The notes: generated by a model not told the origin, from the sequence alone. Positions 26,338 through 35,269 are shown, counted from the first letter of the stretch. The stretch: DNA of 64,000 nucleotides from an uncultured Schlesneria sp. (GCA_903840265.1 CAIMFH010000185.1:33588-97587), one strand, 5' to 3'. Numbers and translations: made by a program.

Positions 26338-28866
26338 GTGCAACGTTCATACAGTCGAAGTGATCTTGCTGTTGTCGCCAATCGCGCCGGCGATTGGGCA
26401 GCGTTGCTGGCGTCATCACGGTTGGCGATGTTGGCGGCTGTGCTCGTGACGCTCGTTGGCTGCGGTAAGGCGACTTCGAAACCAAGTGTTGACGAAGCGG
26501 GCAAAGAGCCCGCCGCAGAGGTCGATACAACGCCTGCGGTGCAGAACCCTCAAGACATCGCGCTGCGTGGTAGGGCGACACTGACGGTTTCATCGAATCC
26601 GCCCGGTTGTCTGGTGATGGTGGATCTGATTCCGGTCAAGAACGAAAAAGAGGGGCTGGCCTTAACCCCGTGTGAAGTCGTGGTTGCGACGGGGTCGCAT
26701 TCGATTTCGGTCGAGCGAGCAGGTGGTCGACGAGCGACTCAGGTGCAAGAGATCCAGGCCGATCGCGAACTGGAATTCGATGTCAGTTCGGAGAGTGGCG
26801 AACTGGACGACCCGGGGATCTGGAACGCACCTCTGTTCGAAGCCGCGGTCGGTCGCCCGATTGCTCTCACGGCGCTGAACACTCGTCAGAAGGAGCTGGA
26901 TCCGTTCATTTCGGTTGATGGACGTACGATCTACTTCGTCAGTGATCGGGACGGCACCAAGGGCGTCTACTCGGCGACGCGGCCCAGTCCGTATCATGAC
27001 TTCGAGTCGCCAAAGGTGATCTCTGCCTCCAGCGGAGCCGACTTGCCGATCTCTCCGTCAGTCACCAACGATGGCCTGATGCTGGTCTACGCAGTTCCTG
27101 AAAAGTCGAGATTATGGCAACTGACTCGGAAGGATGCCGAATCTCCGTTTAATGGCAAAGAAATCGCGAGGGCCGATGAACAAGGAGAACGCCCCTGGCG
27201 ATCATCGCAACTCTCAAGTGACGGACTACGACTTTATTGGACTGAGGAAACGGAAGAGGCGCTGCTGACGCGTGCGACGGTGCGATCGGCGACGAACAAG
27301 CTGTTCGGTAAAACGTTGGCGTTTGAACTGCCAGGGCATCATCCGCATCTTTCGTCAGACAGCTTGCGACAGTATTCGTTTGACGGAACGGTTCTGAAGC
27401 GGTCTCGCCGTGGAAATGTCCGCCAGCCGTTTGGCGAATTGGAAGTCGTCGCCGAGTTGCAATTGGACGGTTACGTCGCCAACCCACAGTATCGTCAATT
27501 CTGGCTGACCGAAGATGAGCAATGGATGTACTACTGCAACAATCCCAAAGGATTGAGTGATCTGTACGTCGTGCGCCTGTCGGACGGACCGGGCTGGGGG
27601 CGATCGTATGTCGGCAAGACTGTCGCCGATAAGATGGCTGTCGCCGCGACGGAAACGGAAATGAAGCCCCTCGTCGATGCTACGCCGACAGAGACAGTCG
27701 ATCCGCGCACGCTCCCTTTGGCTTACACGACGCATTGGGCCAAGCTCACGAAATTGCTGGAAGACAATCAAGGAGATGACGCGGTTGCGTTGGTCAAAGA
27801 AGCATTGGCTGACAAGAACCTGGAAGGTGATCGCGAGCTGCTGAACTGGGACTTGAAGTTGGCTGAAGCTTTAACCGAGTTCAATCAGGACGTGCAGCGC
27901 GGCTTGCAGGCACTGAAGCCAGGTGCTCCCGTTCGCGTGGCCGGAACCAAGTTTGAGTTTGGTCGAGTCGATGGGGAGTCACTGCATCTGAAATTGAAAG
28001 ACAAAGAGATCGTCAAGAAGCTGACTGACTTGTCACCGGGTGAACGAATTTCCATTGCCGAGACAGGCTTGGAAAAGGCCGCGGGGCCGCGTGCTTTTCG
28101 CTATGCGATCTATCTGTATTTCCAAGGGAAGCTCAATCAGGCCAATGCCGACAACTGGTTCAAACGAGCGGAAAGCGAAGGGGACAAGTTTCGCGAACGA
28201 CTGGCTTACCGAGTCTTTCATCAGGCTCAGTCCGAACTGGCACGTGGCAACACAGCGGCGGCAATGGCGTTCTTAGATGCCGTGCCGATTGTGTCGGGGC
28301 CGAATACGGATGCTGCCAAACAAGCGGCCAAAGTCCACGACACTCTGTACGAGGCGTTGGTCTGGAAAGAGGTCGGCAAGCGCAAATGGAAACGTGGTAA
28401 TCAGGGCGAATTCACGGCCGACGGAGTTCGCGCGAACGATTCGTATCTGGTCTCTGAAAAGGAATACGGGGACTTCGAACTGACCTGCGAATGGCAAGTC
28501 TTCGAGCCCAATGCGATGGGCGGGATTTACTTCCGCTACAGCGGCAAAGGCAAGCCGCTGGAAAGTGGAGCCAAGATTCATCTGGCCAATGATGCTGACC
28601 TGAGGAAGATGGATCGCTTTGCGACGGGAGCGTTGTTTGCCGTCGCGTCCCCCGATGCCAACGCGAGTCACCCCAGCGGCCAGTGGAACACGCTGAAGAT
28701 TCAAGTTCGCGGAACCGCCGTGAAGGTGTGGATCAACGACAAACAAGTCCAGGAAGCCACCTTGCCGAAGGCCGTCCCAAGCAGTGGTACCGTGATGCTT
28801 GATGGTGTGATCGGCGGCATTAGCTACCGCAAAGTGCTGCTGTTCGACCTTACCAATTCGAAGTAA
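26338..28866 (+). CDS. Lipoprotein with PEGA-like, PD40 propeller and DUF1080 domains
   Basis: About 842 residues from the GTG at 26338; an ATG at 26242 would overlap the previous gene, and starts nearer the signal are possible. A hydrophobic stretch ends in lipobox LVGC (Cys about 42). A PEGA-like segment follows (TLTVSSNPPGCLVMVD, about 80-135). Then come PD40/TolB-type repeats (DPFISVDGRTIYFVSDRDGTKGVY) and a helical middle part. The C-terminal DUF1080 (3-keto-disaccharide hydrolase-like, lectin fold) domain covers about 675-842, with DFELTCEWQVFEPNAMGGIYFRYSG. This domain order suggests a surface protein that binds or processes glycans. It starts 47 bases after the giant PQQ gene and probably acts with it. 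Confidence 0.8.
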   Translation: MQRSYSRSDLAVVANRAGDWAALLASSRLAMLAAVLVTLVGCGKATSKPSVDEAGKEPAAEVDTTPAVQNPQDIALRGRATLTVSSNPPGCLVMVDLIPVKNEKEGLALTPCEVVVATGSHSISVERAGGRRATQVQEIQADRELEFDVSSESGELDDPGIWNAPLFEAAVGRPIALTALNTRQKELDPFISVDGRTIYFVSDRDGTKGVYSATRPSPYHDFESPKVISASSGADLPISPSVTNDGLMLVYAVPEKSRLWQLTRKDAESPFNGKEIARADEQGERPWRSSQLSSDGLRLYWTEETEEALLTRATVRSATNKLFGKTLAFELPGHHPHLSSDSLRQYSFDGTVLKRSRRGNVRQPFGELEVVAELQLDGYVANPQYRQFWLTEDEQWMYYCNNPKGLSDLYVVRLSDGPGWGRSYVGKTVADKMAVAATETEMKPLVDATPTETVDPRTLPLAYTTHWAKLTKLLEDNQGDDAVALVKEALADKNLEGDRELLNWDLKLAEALTEFNQDVQRGLQALKPGAPVRVAGTKFEFGRVDGESLHLKLKDKEIVKKLTDLSPGERISIAETGLEKAAGPRAFRYAIYLYFQGKLNQANADNWFKRAESEGDKFRERLAYRVFHQAQSELARGNTAAAMAFLDAVPIVSGPNTDAAKQAAKVHDTLYEALVWKEVGKRKWKRGNQGEFTADGVRANDSYLVSEKEYGDFELTCEWQVFEPNAMGGIYFRYSGKGKPLESGAKIHLANDADLRKMDRFATGALFAVASPDANASHPSGQWNTLKIQVRGTAVKVWINDKQVQEATLPKAVPSSGTVMLDGVIGGISYRKVLLFDLTNSK

Positions 28867-28892
28867 AGCCGTGGCTACTTCTTCCCATGGCT
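28867..28892. terminator. Possible bidirectional terminator
   Basis: AGCCGTGG and CCATGGCT can pair (seven of eight) around a pyrimidine-rich loop. The structure lies in the 31-base gap between the converging DUF1080 lipoprotein gene and the minus-strand TPR gene. There is no long T tract on either side, so the evidence is only structural. Confidence 0.35.
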
Positions 28893-28897
28893 GTTAA

Positions 28898-29581
28898 CTA
28901 CGGTTGCCGAACAACAGGCTGCGGTGAGGCGGGCTTGGCGACGGTCTTCAAGACCTCCACCGCCAGTCGATCATCTCCTTGCAGGCGGACGACTAGTTCG
29001 AGTTCGCGTGCGCCCGCTTCAGGGTAGCCCGCGACGATGTAGTGGTAGGCTTGTACGAATCGCGCACCGGCATCGGCCGGATGTTTTTTGGTGTACGCTT
29101 CCAATGTACGAAGCTGCTTGGTGTAGGTGGCCACGTCGGGATAGAGGCGAATCATGTCGGGCCACATCCAGTATCTTCGCCCGTTTGCCAAGGCGATGTG
29201 CGACGAGTTGGATGCCGTTTCATAGTCCCCTTTGGCAAAGAAGACGAGCGAACGCAGTTCGTGCAATGTTGGATCATCAGGACACTGTGTCAGCGCCTGG
29301 TTCAAGATCTTCAGCGATGAGTCGTAGTCGCCTTGTTTGAAAGAGGCCGTCGCCTGGACCAATGACTGTTCACAGCGACCGACGACTTTGGAATTGATCG
29401 CCGTTGGCGCGGGTGCCACCGGAACGATGGTAACATCGGGCAGCGGAGTCGGCGGCACTACAACTGTTCTCGGAGCTTCGAACGCCGGCGGCACTGCTGG
29501 AGGAACTTGTGCAGCGGCAATCAGTGTCCATTGCAGCAGAACTCCTGTCGTTCCCAGAGCGGTCGAAAATCGTTGCATCAT
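28898..29581 (-). CDS. Secreted TPR-like protein
   Basis: A 227-residue protein. A signal peptide (MMQRFSTALGTTGVLLQWTLIAAAQ) is followed by a Pro/Val-rich linker up to residue 60. Two to three TPR-like helix pairs come next (VQATASFKQGDYDSSLKILNQALTQCPDD; LVFFAKGDYETASNSSHIAL; ARFVQAYHYIVAGYPEAGARELELV). TPR regions bind other proteins. It converges on the DUF1080 lipoprotein gene. No specific family was recognised. The alternative Met at residue 2 would change nothing important. Confidence 0.75.
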   Translation of the reverse strand: MMQRFSTALGTTGVLLQWTLIAAAQVPPAVPPAFEAPRTVVVPPTPLPDVTIVPVAPAPTAINSKVVGRCEQSLVQATASFKQGDYDSSLKILNQALTQCPDDPTLHELRSLVFFAKGDYETASNSSHIALANGRRYWMWPDMIRLYPDVATYTKQLRTLEAYTKKHPADAGARFVQAYHYIVAGYPEAGARELELVVRLQGDDRLAVEVLKTVAKPASPQPVVRQP

Positions 29582-29910
29582 GATGGCATTCCGGATTTCA
29601 AAGACAGGACGGACAGCGGCTTTGGAAGAAAGCCCACACTAGCCTATGCAATCGCAATGCCGCTAAGGAATAGCCAACTTGCGATGACGGACACCGAATG
29701 CGCGAGCCTGAAGAGCCGACGACTAGGAACATTCGCGACCAAAGTGGCCAAAAATCGACAAGGCAGTCGCACTCACAACCCAACTTCACTGGTCCTTGAA
29801 CTCGATCGTCCATAGGTGAGGCTGTCATTGTCCGGTTTAAGATTTGCAATGCAGTCTTATCGGGAATGGATCGAAATCAACTCTGAACCTCTGCTGGGAG
29901 TGAATCGAAA
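29582..29910. other. Divergent promoter region, no gene seen
   Basis: About 330 bases lie between the TPR gene (minus) and the FMN-binding stress protein (plus). Short frames on both strands have no likeness to known proteins. It should hold the promoters of both genes, but I could not pick out convincing -35/-10 pairs. Confidence 0.4.
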
Positions 29911-30405
29911 ATGACAACGACACCCGACAACAAGTTGCGAGAACTGTTGCAAGATTTCGGAATTGCGATGCTGGTGACTCGCGGACCGCAGGGGCAATTG
30001 AGATCACGGCCGATGGCGATGGTTCAAGTCGAACCAGATGGAACACTTTGGTTGCTGACTGATCGACACTCGGGAAAGTTGGACGAGATTTCGCAGGACA
30101 GTCACGTCAATGTTTCCGCGCAATCAAGCTCCAAATTCGTCTCTATCAGTGGCAAAGCTTCGGCAGTCGAAGATCGTCGCAAGATCGCCGAGCTGTGGAA
30201 GGAACCGTTCAAGGTGTGGTTCCCCGGCGGCAAAGAAGATCCTTCGTTGGTTCTGCTGAAGATCACCGGTGATGCCGGCGAATACTGGGATAACAGCGGC
30301 ACGAGTGGGATCAAATACTTGATCGAAGCGGGTCGAGCGTATCTCAGTGGAACGCGACCGAATCTGGAGAATGACCCCAAGATTCATGGGAAAGTCACTC
30401 TGTGA
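29911..30405 (+). CDS. Pyridoxamine 5'-phosphate oxidase family, general stress protein type
   Basis: A 164-residue FMN-binding split-barrel protein of the general stress protein 26 type. Visible segments are IAMLVTRGPQGQLRSRPMAMVQ, TLWLLTDRHSGKLDEISQDSHVNV and an EPFKVWFPGGKEDPSLVLLKI block, followed by AGEYWDN. These match the family's flavin-binding and dimer regions. It is smaller than true PdxH and lacks the pyridoxal-phosphate substrate region, so a role in flavin-linked stress response is more likely than vitamin B6 synthesis. Cytoplasmic. ATG 29911 follows CTGGGAGTG, a reasonable ribosome-binding region. Confidence 0.88.
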   Translation: MTTTPDNKLRELLQDFGIAMLVTRGPQGQLRSRPMAMVQVEPDGTLWLLTDRHSGKLDEISQDSHVNVSAQSSSKFVSISGKASAVEDRRKIAELWKEPFKVWFPGGKEDPSLVLLKITGDAGEYWDNSGTSGIKYLIEAGRAYLSGTRPNLENDPKIHGKVTL

Positions 30406-30487
30406 ATGCCGTTGGCAGTCTGCGGACTATTTGAATCGATCGTCACGCGAGCCGAGGCCTCCTTGCTCCAGAGCTGAGATCAGTGAC

Positions 30488-30805
30488 TTATAGCCGATCC
30501 CAGAAGCTGTTGACAACGGGGGCTCGGCGTGGCGTCGGGTCGGTTCTCGAATGTGAGTCATTCTTGGAATGCGCTTCATTCACGACAATCTGCCGTCCCG
30601 ACAGGCTGGCACCGTTCAGTCGTGTGATCGCCTCATCGGCGTCGTCCAATCGGGCCATGGCAACGAAGGCGAACCCGCGTGGCTTCCCCGTTTGCGGGTC
30701 CGTGACGAGCTTCACCGAAGAGACTCGTCCATAGTGTTCAAACGTCGAGCGGAGTTCGCCCTCCGAGGTGGTGTAAGCGAGATTGCCCACAAAGATCTGT
30801 GTCAT
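30488..30805 (-). CDS. RRM-type RNA-binding protein
   Basis: A 105-residue single-RRM protein. RNP2 is IFVGNLAY (residues 4-11) and RNP1 is KPRGFAFVAM (about 42-51). Aromatic RNA-contacting residues are present and a short Ser/Arg-rich tail follows. Bacterial RRM proteins of this kind bind RNA and are often cold-induced; the target is not known. The ribosome-binding site AAAAAAGGA is about eight bases before the ATG on the minus strand. The leader region holds two hairpins (30845-30862 and 30926-30954). Confidence 0.92.
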   Translation of the reverse strand: MTQIFVGNLAYTTSEGELRSTFEHYGRVSSVKLVTDPQTGKPRGFAFVAMARLDDADEAITRLNGASLSGRQIVVNEAHSKNDSHSRTDPTPRRAPVVNSFWDRL

Positions 30806-31485
30806 TTAGAAATTCCTTTTTTGAAGTGATCCACTGAGTCGGTTCGCCGCAGAAAAGCGGCGAGTCCAGCGGATTGAGCCGGCCTGTTTATTTTTGAAGG
30901 CCTGCGTTGTGATTTTTTCAATACTCTGTCGACACGGGGTATACCGGTCGACAGCATCTTGCTAACACGAGCGAAAAGTGATCGCGCCAGATTCTATGGA
31001 GGACCAAGGTGGTCTGTTTCCGCGCCAGGATAGCGAAGAATTTGATGAACAGCTGGCTCTCTGAGGCTGGCGAAACCCGAAGAGAAATGCTGACACCAGA
31101 ATGTGCTGCTGGCTATCCAGCAAACAACCCGTTTGCCTTGGATTCGCAGCCTGACAGGTTGCATTCACGCAACTGATGTGCCGATGGACATCATCCAAGG
31201 AAGGTCCGCAGGATTTTTACCCCGCTGACGCACCAGGAAACAAGATGTCCGTGGTTAAAGTACTGCCTTGTCTGACGGTAAATCAAATACGCGAGGCGAA
31301 GAGTTGAACAGGTCAAATTGACACTGCCTTAACCTCGAGAAAAGATGTTTCTCGGAAAATCTCTAAGGCGGTTCCCTTAAGAACGCACTGAGAAGATTCG
31401 GTACAACGCACCGTTGATCATGACACCCGTCCGACGAATGCGAGCGATCTTGGAGTTGTCGGACAGGCCCTGAAGTCGGGTTCCC
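30806..31485. other. Long leader/intergenic region upstream of the RRM gene
   Basis: About 680 bases without a supported gene. Near the RRM gene lie a hairpin CGCCGC-GCGGCG (30845-30862) and the perfect inverted repeat at 30926-30954. A 78-residue frame at 30962-31198 (minus) has no likeness and is not called. Near 31331-31355, CCTCGAGAAAAGATGTTTCTCGG can fold and may be the transcript end of the tiny gene at 31486-31659. Confidence 0.45.
30926..30954. promoter_or_regulatory. Inverted repeat CTGTCGAC / GTCGACAG upstream of the RRM gene
   Basis: A perfect 8-base inverted repeat with a 13-base spacer, about 120 bases upstream of the RRM start codon. A T-rich run (GATTTTTTCAATA) lies beside it. 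It could be an operator for a dimeric regulator or an RNA hairpin in the RRM leader. The sequence does not decide between these. Confidence 0.4.
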
Positions 31486-31659
31486 TTAGGAATTCGGGGA
31501 ACTCGCTGGCTCCGGTGGCTCGATGTAGGCGACATCAGATGGCCGGGGAGACAGTTCCCCAGTACCTTTTTGCTCGCGCTTTTTTTGCTTGTCTTGCGCT
31601 CGTTGTTGTTTGTCTTGTTCACGTTGACGTTTTGCGTAGGTGTTTCGGTTTTTAGCGAT
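31486..31659 (-). CDS. Tiny basic protein, apparently starting at ATC
   Basis: A 57-codon frame whose first codon is ATC. Read as Met it gives MAKNRNTYAKRQREQDKQQR, then more Lys/Arg/Gln-rich helix, then an acidic Pro-rich tail ending EPPEPASSPNS. The first half resembles small basic helical proteins common in bacteria that begin MAKNRN or similar. A strong ribosome-binding sequence AAAAGGA sits seven bases before the ATC, and an in-frame stop lies four codons upstream. No ATG, GTG, TTG or CTG is available. It is either a true AUC start or a gene whose ATG has mutated. An 81-residue frame in a different phase (31377-31622) is judged a shadow. A nucleic-acid-binding role is inferred from charge only. 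Confidence 0.5.
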   Translation of the reverse strand: MAKNRNTYAKRQREQDKQQRAQDKQKKREQKGTGELSPRPSDVAYIEPPEPASSPNS

Positions 31660-31783
31660 GTGGTATTCCTTTTAGAAAGGGGAGCGTCCCTAGTTGGGTT
31701 AGCAGCCTAGCACACTTTTGCTTTCGAAATTCGTCGAAAAGAAAAGTTGCTCCAATTTTGAATCAAGTATTCTGAATCGCGTG

Positions 31784-31802
31784 GTCGCAGGATTCCTGCG
31801 AC
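31784..31802. repeat. Short palindrome GTCGCAGGATTCCTGCGAC
   Basis: Nine-base arms around a single T, in the gap between the tiny basic gene and the unknown gene at 31865-32260. It might be an operator or a remnant of a dispersed palindrome. I found no second copy in the window. Confidence 0.35.
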
Positions 31803-31864
31803 AATCAACAGATCATCGCTGAATCACTAGCTTTTCGGCAGCGACGGACTTCCTGGTGAGGAAA

Positions 31865-32260
31865 TCATTGCTTCTGGCGTCGCTCGATAAAGCGTTCCAG
31901 AGTTCCGCGGCGACTTTCGTCCAGACTGAAGGTCACGAAGTGAACGCAGCCATCATCAGCGACGGCGAAATCGACTTCGATTCCGTTTTTCTCGGCACCA
32001 TCCCAGCTTCGTTTTCCGGATCGACCGGCTTTCCAGTAAGCAGGTTTTCGCAGGTCAATGAGCGGTACTGTGGTACCAGATTGGACATGGATTTCTTCAA
32101 TCTTCACGGTCGTCTCAAACTTCTCAGCCATGAACATCTGCTTGCGTAGCGCGACGCAATATTCACCCCAGTTACGATCACTCACTGCCATGGCATCATC
32201 CTTCGTCGAACAAAATTCCGTCATGAACTCGATGTTCGAGTCCATCGTGATGCAGTGCAT
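31865..32260 (-). CDS. Hypothetical protein, about 119-131 residues
   Basis: An unrecognised soluble protein. Segments include DRNWGEYCVALRKQMFMAEKFETTVKIEEIHVQSGTTVPL in a likely beta-rich part and a closing SLDESRRGTLERFIERR helix. Start is uncertain: ATG 32260, 32245 or 32224 are all in frame and none has a strong ribosome-binding site. The frame is open and the residue composition is protein-like, so it is probably real. No signal peptide was seen. Confidence 0.55.
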   Translation of the reverse strand: MHCITMDSNIEFMTEFCSTKDDAMAVSDRNWGEYCVALRKQMFMAEKFETTVKIEEIHVQSGTTVPLIDLRKPAYWKAGRSGKRSWDGAEKNGIEVDFAVADDGCVHFVTFSLDESRRGTLERFIERRQKQ

Positions 32261-32555
32261 CGTAGGGGATTTTGCCCAATGTTGCGCTATCGAAATTTGG
32301 ATTTCGCAATGTTTTTCCGTCTAACTTCGGTCCGCGATGTGGTTGTAATCGTCGTAACTTCAGCAGAGCATTCGGTAGAACGTGTCGTTAAGTCCGCATG
32401 TCGAAAAGCGATTTATTTATGACTGTCGCCATCGTTTCGCTTTTGCCGTGGTGAAGGCCAGGAGATCGGAACTGTGTCGAGGTATAAGATTTGCCCTGTC
32501 TCCCGCAGTCGCTTCCCTGCTGATCTGATTTGACTACGGCCGAAAACACTGACTC
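32261..32555. other. Intergenic region, nothing recognised
   Basis: About 295 bases between divergent genes. It should hold the promoter of the DUF2252 gene. No repeat or RNA gene was seen. Confidence 0.35.
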
Positions 32556-33965
32556 ATGAACGACTATCCCGTTCAGTACCCAACGAACGATTATTTTGGT
32601 CGCGAAGCGCGATTTGAACATGGTAAATCGCTGCGCAAAGACTGTACCCGGTCGTCTCATGCGGAAGTGGTGCTGGGGCAGGGGCCACGCGATCCAGTCG
32701 CGTTGATTGAAGTCTCCAACGGGGATCGTGTCGAGCATCTGTTGCCGGTCAGATTCGGTCGGATGTCAGAGTCGTCCTTCGCGTTTTTTCGCGGAACGGC
32801 AAACCTGCAAGCGCATGATCTGAAAGGAACCCCGTCGTCCGGCATCGTGGTGCAGTGCTGTGGCGATTGCCATTTGATGAACTTTGGCGGCTTTGCGACG
32901 CCAGAACGACGACAGGTCTTCGACATCAACGATTTCGACGAGACTTTCCCCGCTCCTTTTGAATGGGATCTGAAACGCCTGGCTGTTAGCTTCGCCCTCG
33001 CCGCCAGATGGCTGGGGTTTGAGCCGACCGACTGTTTAGCCGCCGCGGCTGCGGTCATTGCGGCCTATCGCGAACACATCAACGTGTATGCCAATATGGG
33101 CGCCTTGGAAGTCTGGTACGCGCAAATCACCGCCGAAGCGCTACTGGAGCAATTCGAGAAGGATGAAGAGTTTCATAAGCGGTTGTCCAAGGCGATGGAA
33201 AAGGCGGCGCTCAACACATCGGAGCGAGTCTTTAACAAGCTGACCACGGAAGAAGATGGTCACTTTCGGATTGTTGATCAACCACCACTGTTGTTTCATG
33301 TCCACGGCGCGGAAGTGGACCTCCAAAGTGAATTGGAACCTTTCTTCAAGTCCTATCGCGAAACATTGACCGCAGACCGCCAGACGTTGTATGACCGCTA
33401 TCGTCTGACAGACTTTGCTCACAAGGTGGTTGGCGTTGGTTCCGTGGGAACACGCTGCTACATCGCGTTGTTCATGGCCGACAAAGACGATCCGCTGTTT
33501 CTGCAAATCAAGCAGGCTCGAGCGTCCGTCCTGGAAGGATTAGCGGGGCCGCCACGCTGGGCGAGCAATGGCGAGCGAGTAATTGCCGGACAACGCCTGT
33601 TGCAGTCGGCCAGCGATATCTTCCTGGGATGGTCGCTGGATGCACATGGCCGAGATTTCTATGTCCGCCAGTTGCGCGATATGAAGTTCTCGCCCGACCT
33701 GACCGGTTTCACTCCCAAGTTGCTGGGCTACTACGCGAACATGTGTGGTCAGGTTCTGGCGCGATCTCACTCCAAAGCGGGCGAAGCTCCGACGATCGCC
33801 GGGTATCTGGGCGCAGGCCCCGGTTTTGACGAGGCCATCGCTCAGTATGCCATCGGCTATGCCGACCAAGTCGAGCAAGACTTTGCCGCGTTCCAGTCCG
33901 CCATCCGACTCGGTCGGCTGCCGATCGACAGCATGCCGGCTGCGATCGAACAAGCGATCATCTGA
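32556..33965 (+). CDS. DUF2252 family protein
   Basis: A 469-residue DUF2252 protein. The family features MSESSFAFFRGTANLQAHDL, GDCHLMNFGGFATPERRQVFDINDFDE, and later KVVGVGSVGTRCYIALFMADKDDPLFLQIKQA are all present. The His/Asp pattern and the Lys in the last block resemble a protein-kinase-like (aminoglycoside-phosphotransferase-like) fold, but no reaction is established for the family. Cytoplasmic, no signal peptide. It is a single gene, with unknown neighbours on the left and a LysR gene 335 bases to the right. Confidence 0.88.
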   Translation: MNDYPVQYPTNDYFGREARFEHGKSLRKDCTRSSHAEVVLGQGPRDPVALIEVSNGDRVEHLLPVRFGRMSESSFAFFRGTANLQAHDLKGTPSSGIVVQCCGDCHLMNFGGFATPERRQVFDINDFDETFPAPFEWDLKRLAVSFALAARWLGFEPTDCLAAAAAVIAAYREHINVYANMGALEVWYAQITAEALLEQFEKDEEFHKRLSKAMEKAALNTSERVFNKLTTEEDGHFRIVDQPPLLFHVHGAEVDLQSELEPFFKSYRETLTADRQTLYDRYRLTDFAHKVVGVGSVGTRCYIALFMADKDDPLFLQIKQARASVLEGLAGPPRWASNGERVIAGQRLLQSASDIFLGWSLDAHGRDFYVRQLRDMKFSPDLTGFTPKLLGYYANMCGQVLARSHSKAGEAPTIAGYLGAGPGFDEAIAQYAIGYADQVEQDFAAFQSAIRLGRLPIDSMPAAIEQAII

Positions 33966-34205
33966 GTCGTTCTTGTCTGTATGCCTCCGCGCCTCCGTGA
34001 GCGGCCCGAGTCGGCTGTGATTCACCTTCGGACCGCCGAATTCGCCGCTTCGGAAAGACACAGTCGGACTTACGAGGTGTTTCCTTTGGTTTTCCACGCT
34101 TCGTCAGCTGCACTCCCGCCGCAGCCATTTCATCAGCAGGCGTGGATGTGAGCGGTTTCGTTTTGCAGTTTCCGCTTGACCATATCCATTTTTCATATCG
34201 GGTTG

Positions 34206-34235
34206 TTGACTTTTTGCCAGTTCGGTTAGTACGAT
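34206..34235 (+). promoter_or_regulatory. Candidate promoter of the LysR gene
   Basis: TTGACT at 34206-34211 and TACGAT at 34230-34235 have an 18-base spacer, close to a housekeeping sigma-factor promoter (five of six and four of six consensus bases). It lies about 65 bases before the LysR start codon. The rest of the 33966-34300 gap shows no gene. Confidence 0.35.
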
Positions 34236-34300
34236 CCCACATCGATTTTTGCGATACTGTGCTAGATACTCTATCTCCCAAACAGATACCTCCAATCCAA

Positions 34301-35269
34301 ATGAACCTTCGCGATCTCGAGCTTTTCTGCGAAATCGCCAGCTTGGGGAGCTTCTCCAAAGCGGCGAAGGCCAACGGCATGTCGCAGCCAGCCGCGAGCG
34401 AAATCGTGAAGGCTCTGGAAGAACAGCTGGGTTGCGAACTACTGAATCGCGCAGTTCGTCCCTTGGAGTTAACTCCTGAAGGGAAAATATATTACGACGG
34501 ATGTCGTGAGTTGCTGGATGATTATCGGCGACTGGAAGATCGAATTCTGCAACGTCGGGACAAGGTCGTCGGGCCAGTTCGAGTCGCATCGATTTACTCC
34601 GTTGGTTTGCTGCAGATGGATTGCTACGTCAAGGAGTTCGAGCGACTCTACCCGGATGCCGCCTTGGATTTGCAGTACCTGCATCCGGAAGAGGTCTTGG
34701 CTCGGGTGGCCAATGAAGAGGTCGATCTCGGATTGATGTCTTTTGCGCCCCGCCGGCCCGATTTGATTTGCGAAACCTGGCAAGACCAGCCGATTGTCGT
34801 TGTCGTCGCTCCGCAGCATCGACTGGTCAGTCGTAAGTCGCTGCAGGTCAGCGAGTTGAGTGGCGAATCGTTGGTTGGATTCACTTCAGAACTACGGATG
34901 CGGCAAGAGATTGACCGGTGGCTGAAGCAGGCGAAGGTCTCAGTCAATATCGTGCATGCGTTCGACAACATCGAAAACATTAAGCGAGCCGTTGAAGTGG
35001 GATCTGGGATTGGATTACTGCCGATCGCCACGGTCCGCCGCGAATTGGAAATTGGGGCGCTGGTGGCGCTCGAACTGGAAGATGTCGCTTGGTTTCGTCG
35101 ACTCGACATTGTCTACAAGAGAACGAAGCCATTCACGACGGCGATCAGCCGATTGTTAGAGCTTCTACATCAAGATCCGGAGACGTTCTCCCGACCCGGC
35201 GATGCGCACGATGCTGCCGGTGCAATCACAGCCACGGATGCCGCCTCTGTCCCTTCCGTGCCCAAATGA
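34301..35269 (+). CDS. LysR family transcription regulator
   Basis: A 322-residue LysR-type regulator. The N-terminal winged helix-turn-helix is clear (MNLRDLELFCEIASLGSFSKAAKANGMSQPAAS, residues 1-33), with LGCELLNRAVRPLELTPEG after it. A periplasmic-binding-like effector domain follows (VGPVRVASIYSVGLLQMD; EEVDLGLMSF; VEVGSGIGLLPIATVRRE). The ATG at 34301 gives the standard family start; longer frames from 34142 add unrelated residues. It sits just upstream of gltB on the same strand, about 190 bases away. In Bacillus a LysR protein (GltC) controls glutamate synthase, so regulation of gltB here is a reasonable but untested guess. The last 30 residues are Ala/Asp-rich and atypical. Confidence 0.9.
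   Translation: MNLRDLELFCEIASLGSFSKAAKANGMSQPAASEIVKALEEQLGCELLNRAVRPLELTPEGKIYYDGCRELLDDYRRLEDRILQRRDKVVGPVRVASIYSVGLLQMDCYVKEFERLYPDAALDLQYLHPEEVLARVANEEVDLGLMSFAPRRPDLICETWQDQPIVVVVAPQHRLVSRKSLQVSELSGESLVGFTSELRMRQEIDRWLKQAKVSVNIVHAFDNIENIKRAVEVGSGIGLLPIATVRRELEIGALVALELEDVAWFRRLDIVYKRTKPFTTAISRLLELLHQDPETFSRPGDAHDAAGAITATDAASVPSVPK

Noticed and set aside
31377..31622. An 81-residue minus-strand frame beginning MNKTNNNERK
   Set aside because: It is in a different phase from the frame starting at ATC 31659, which has the better ribosome-binding site and a more protein-like basic sequence. The 31377 frame is taken as a shadow.
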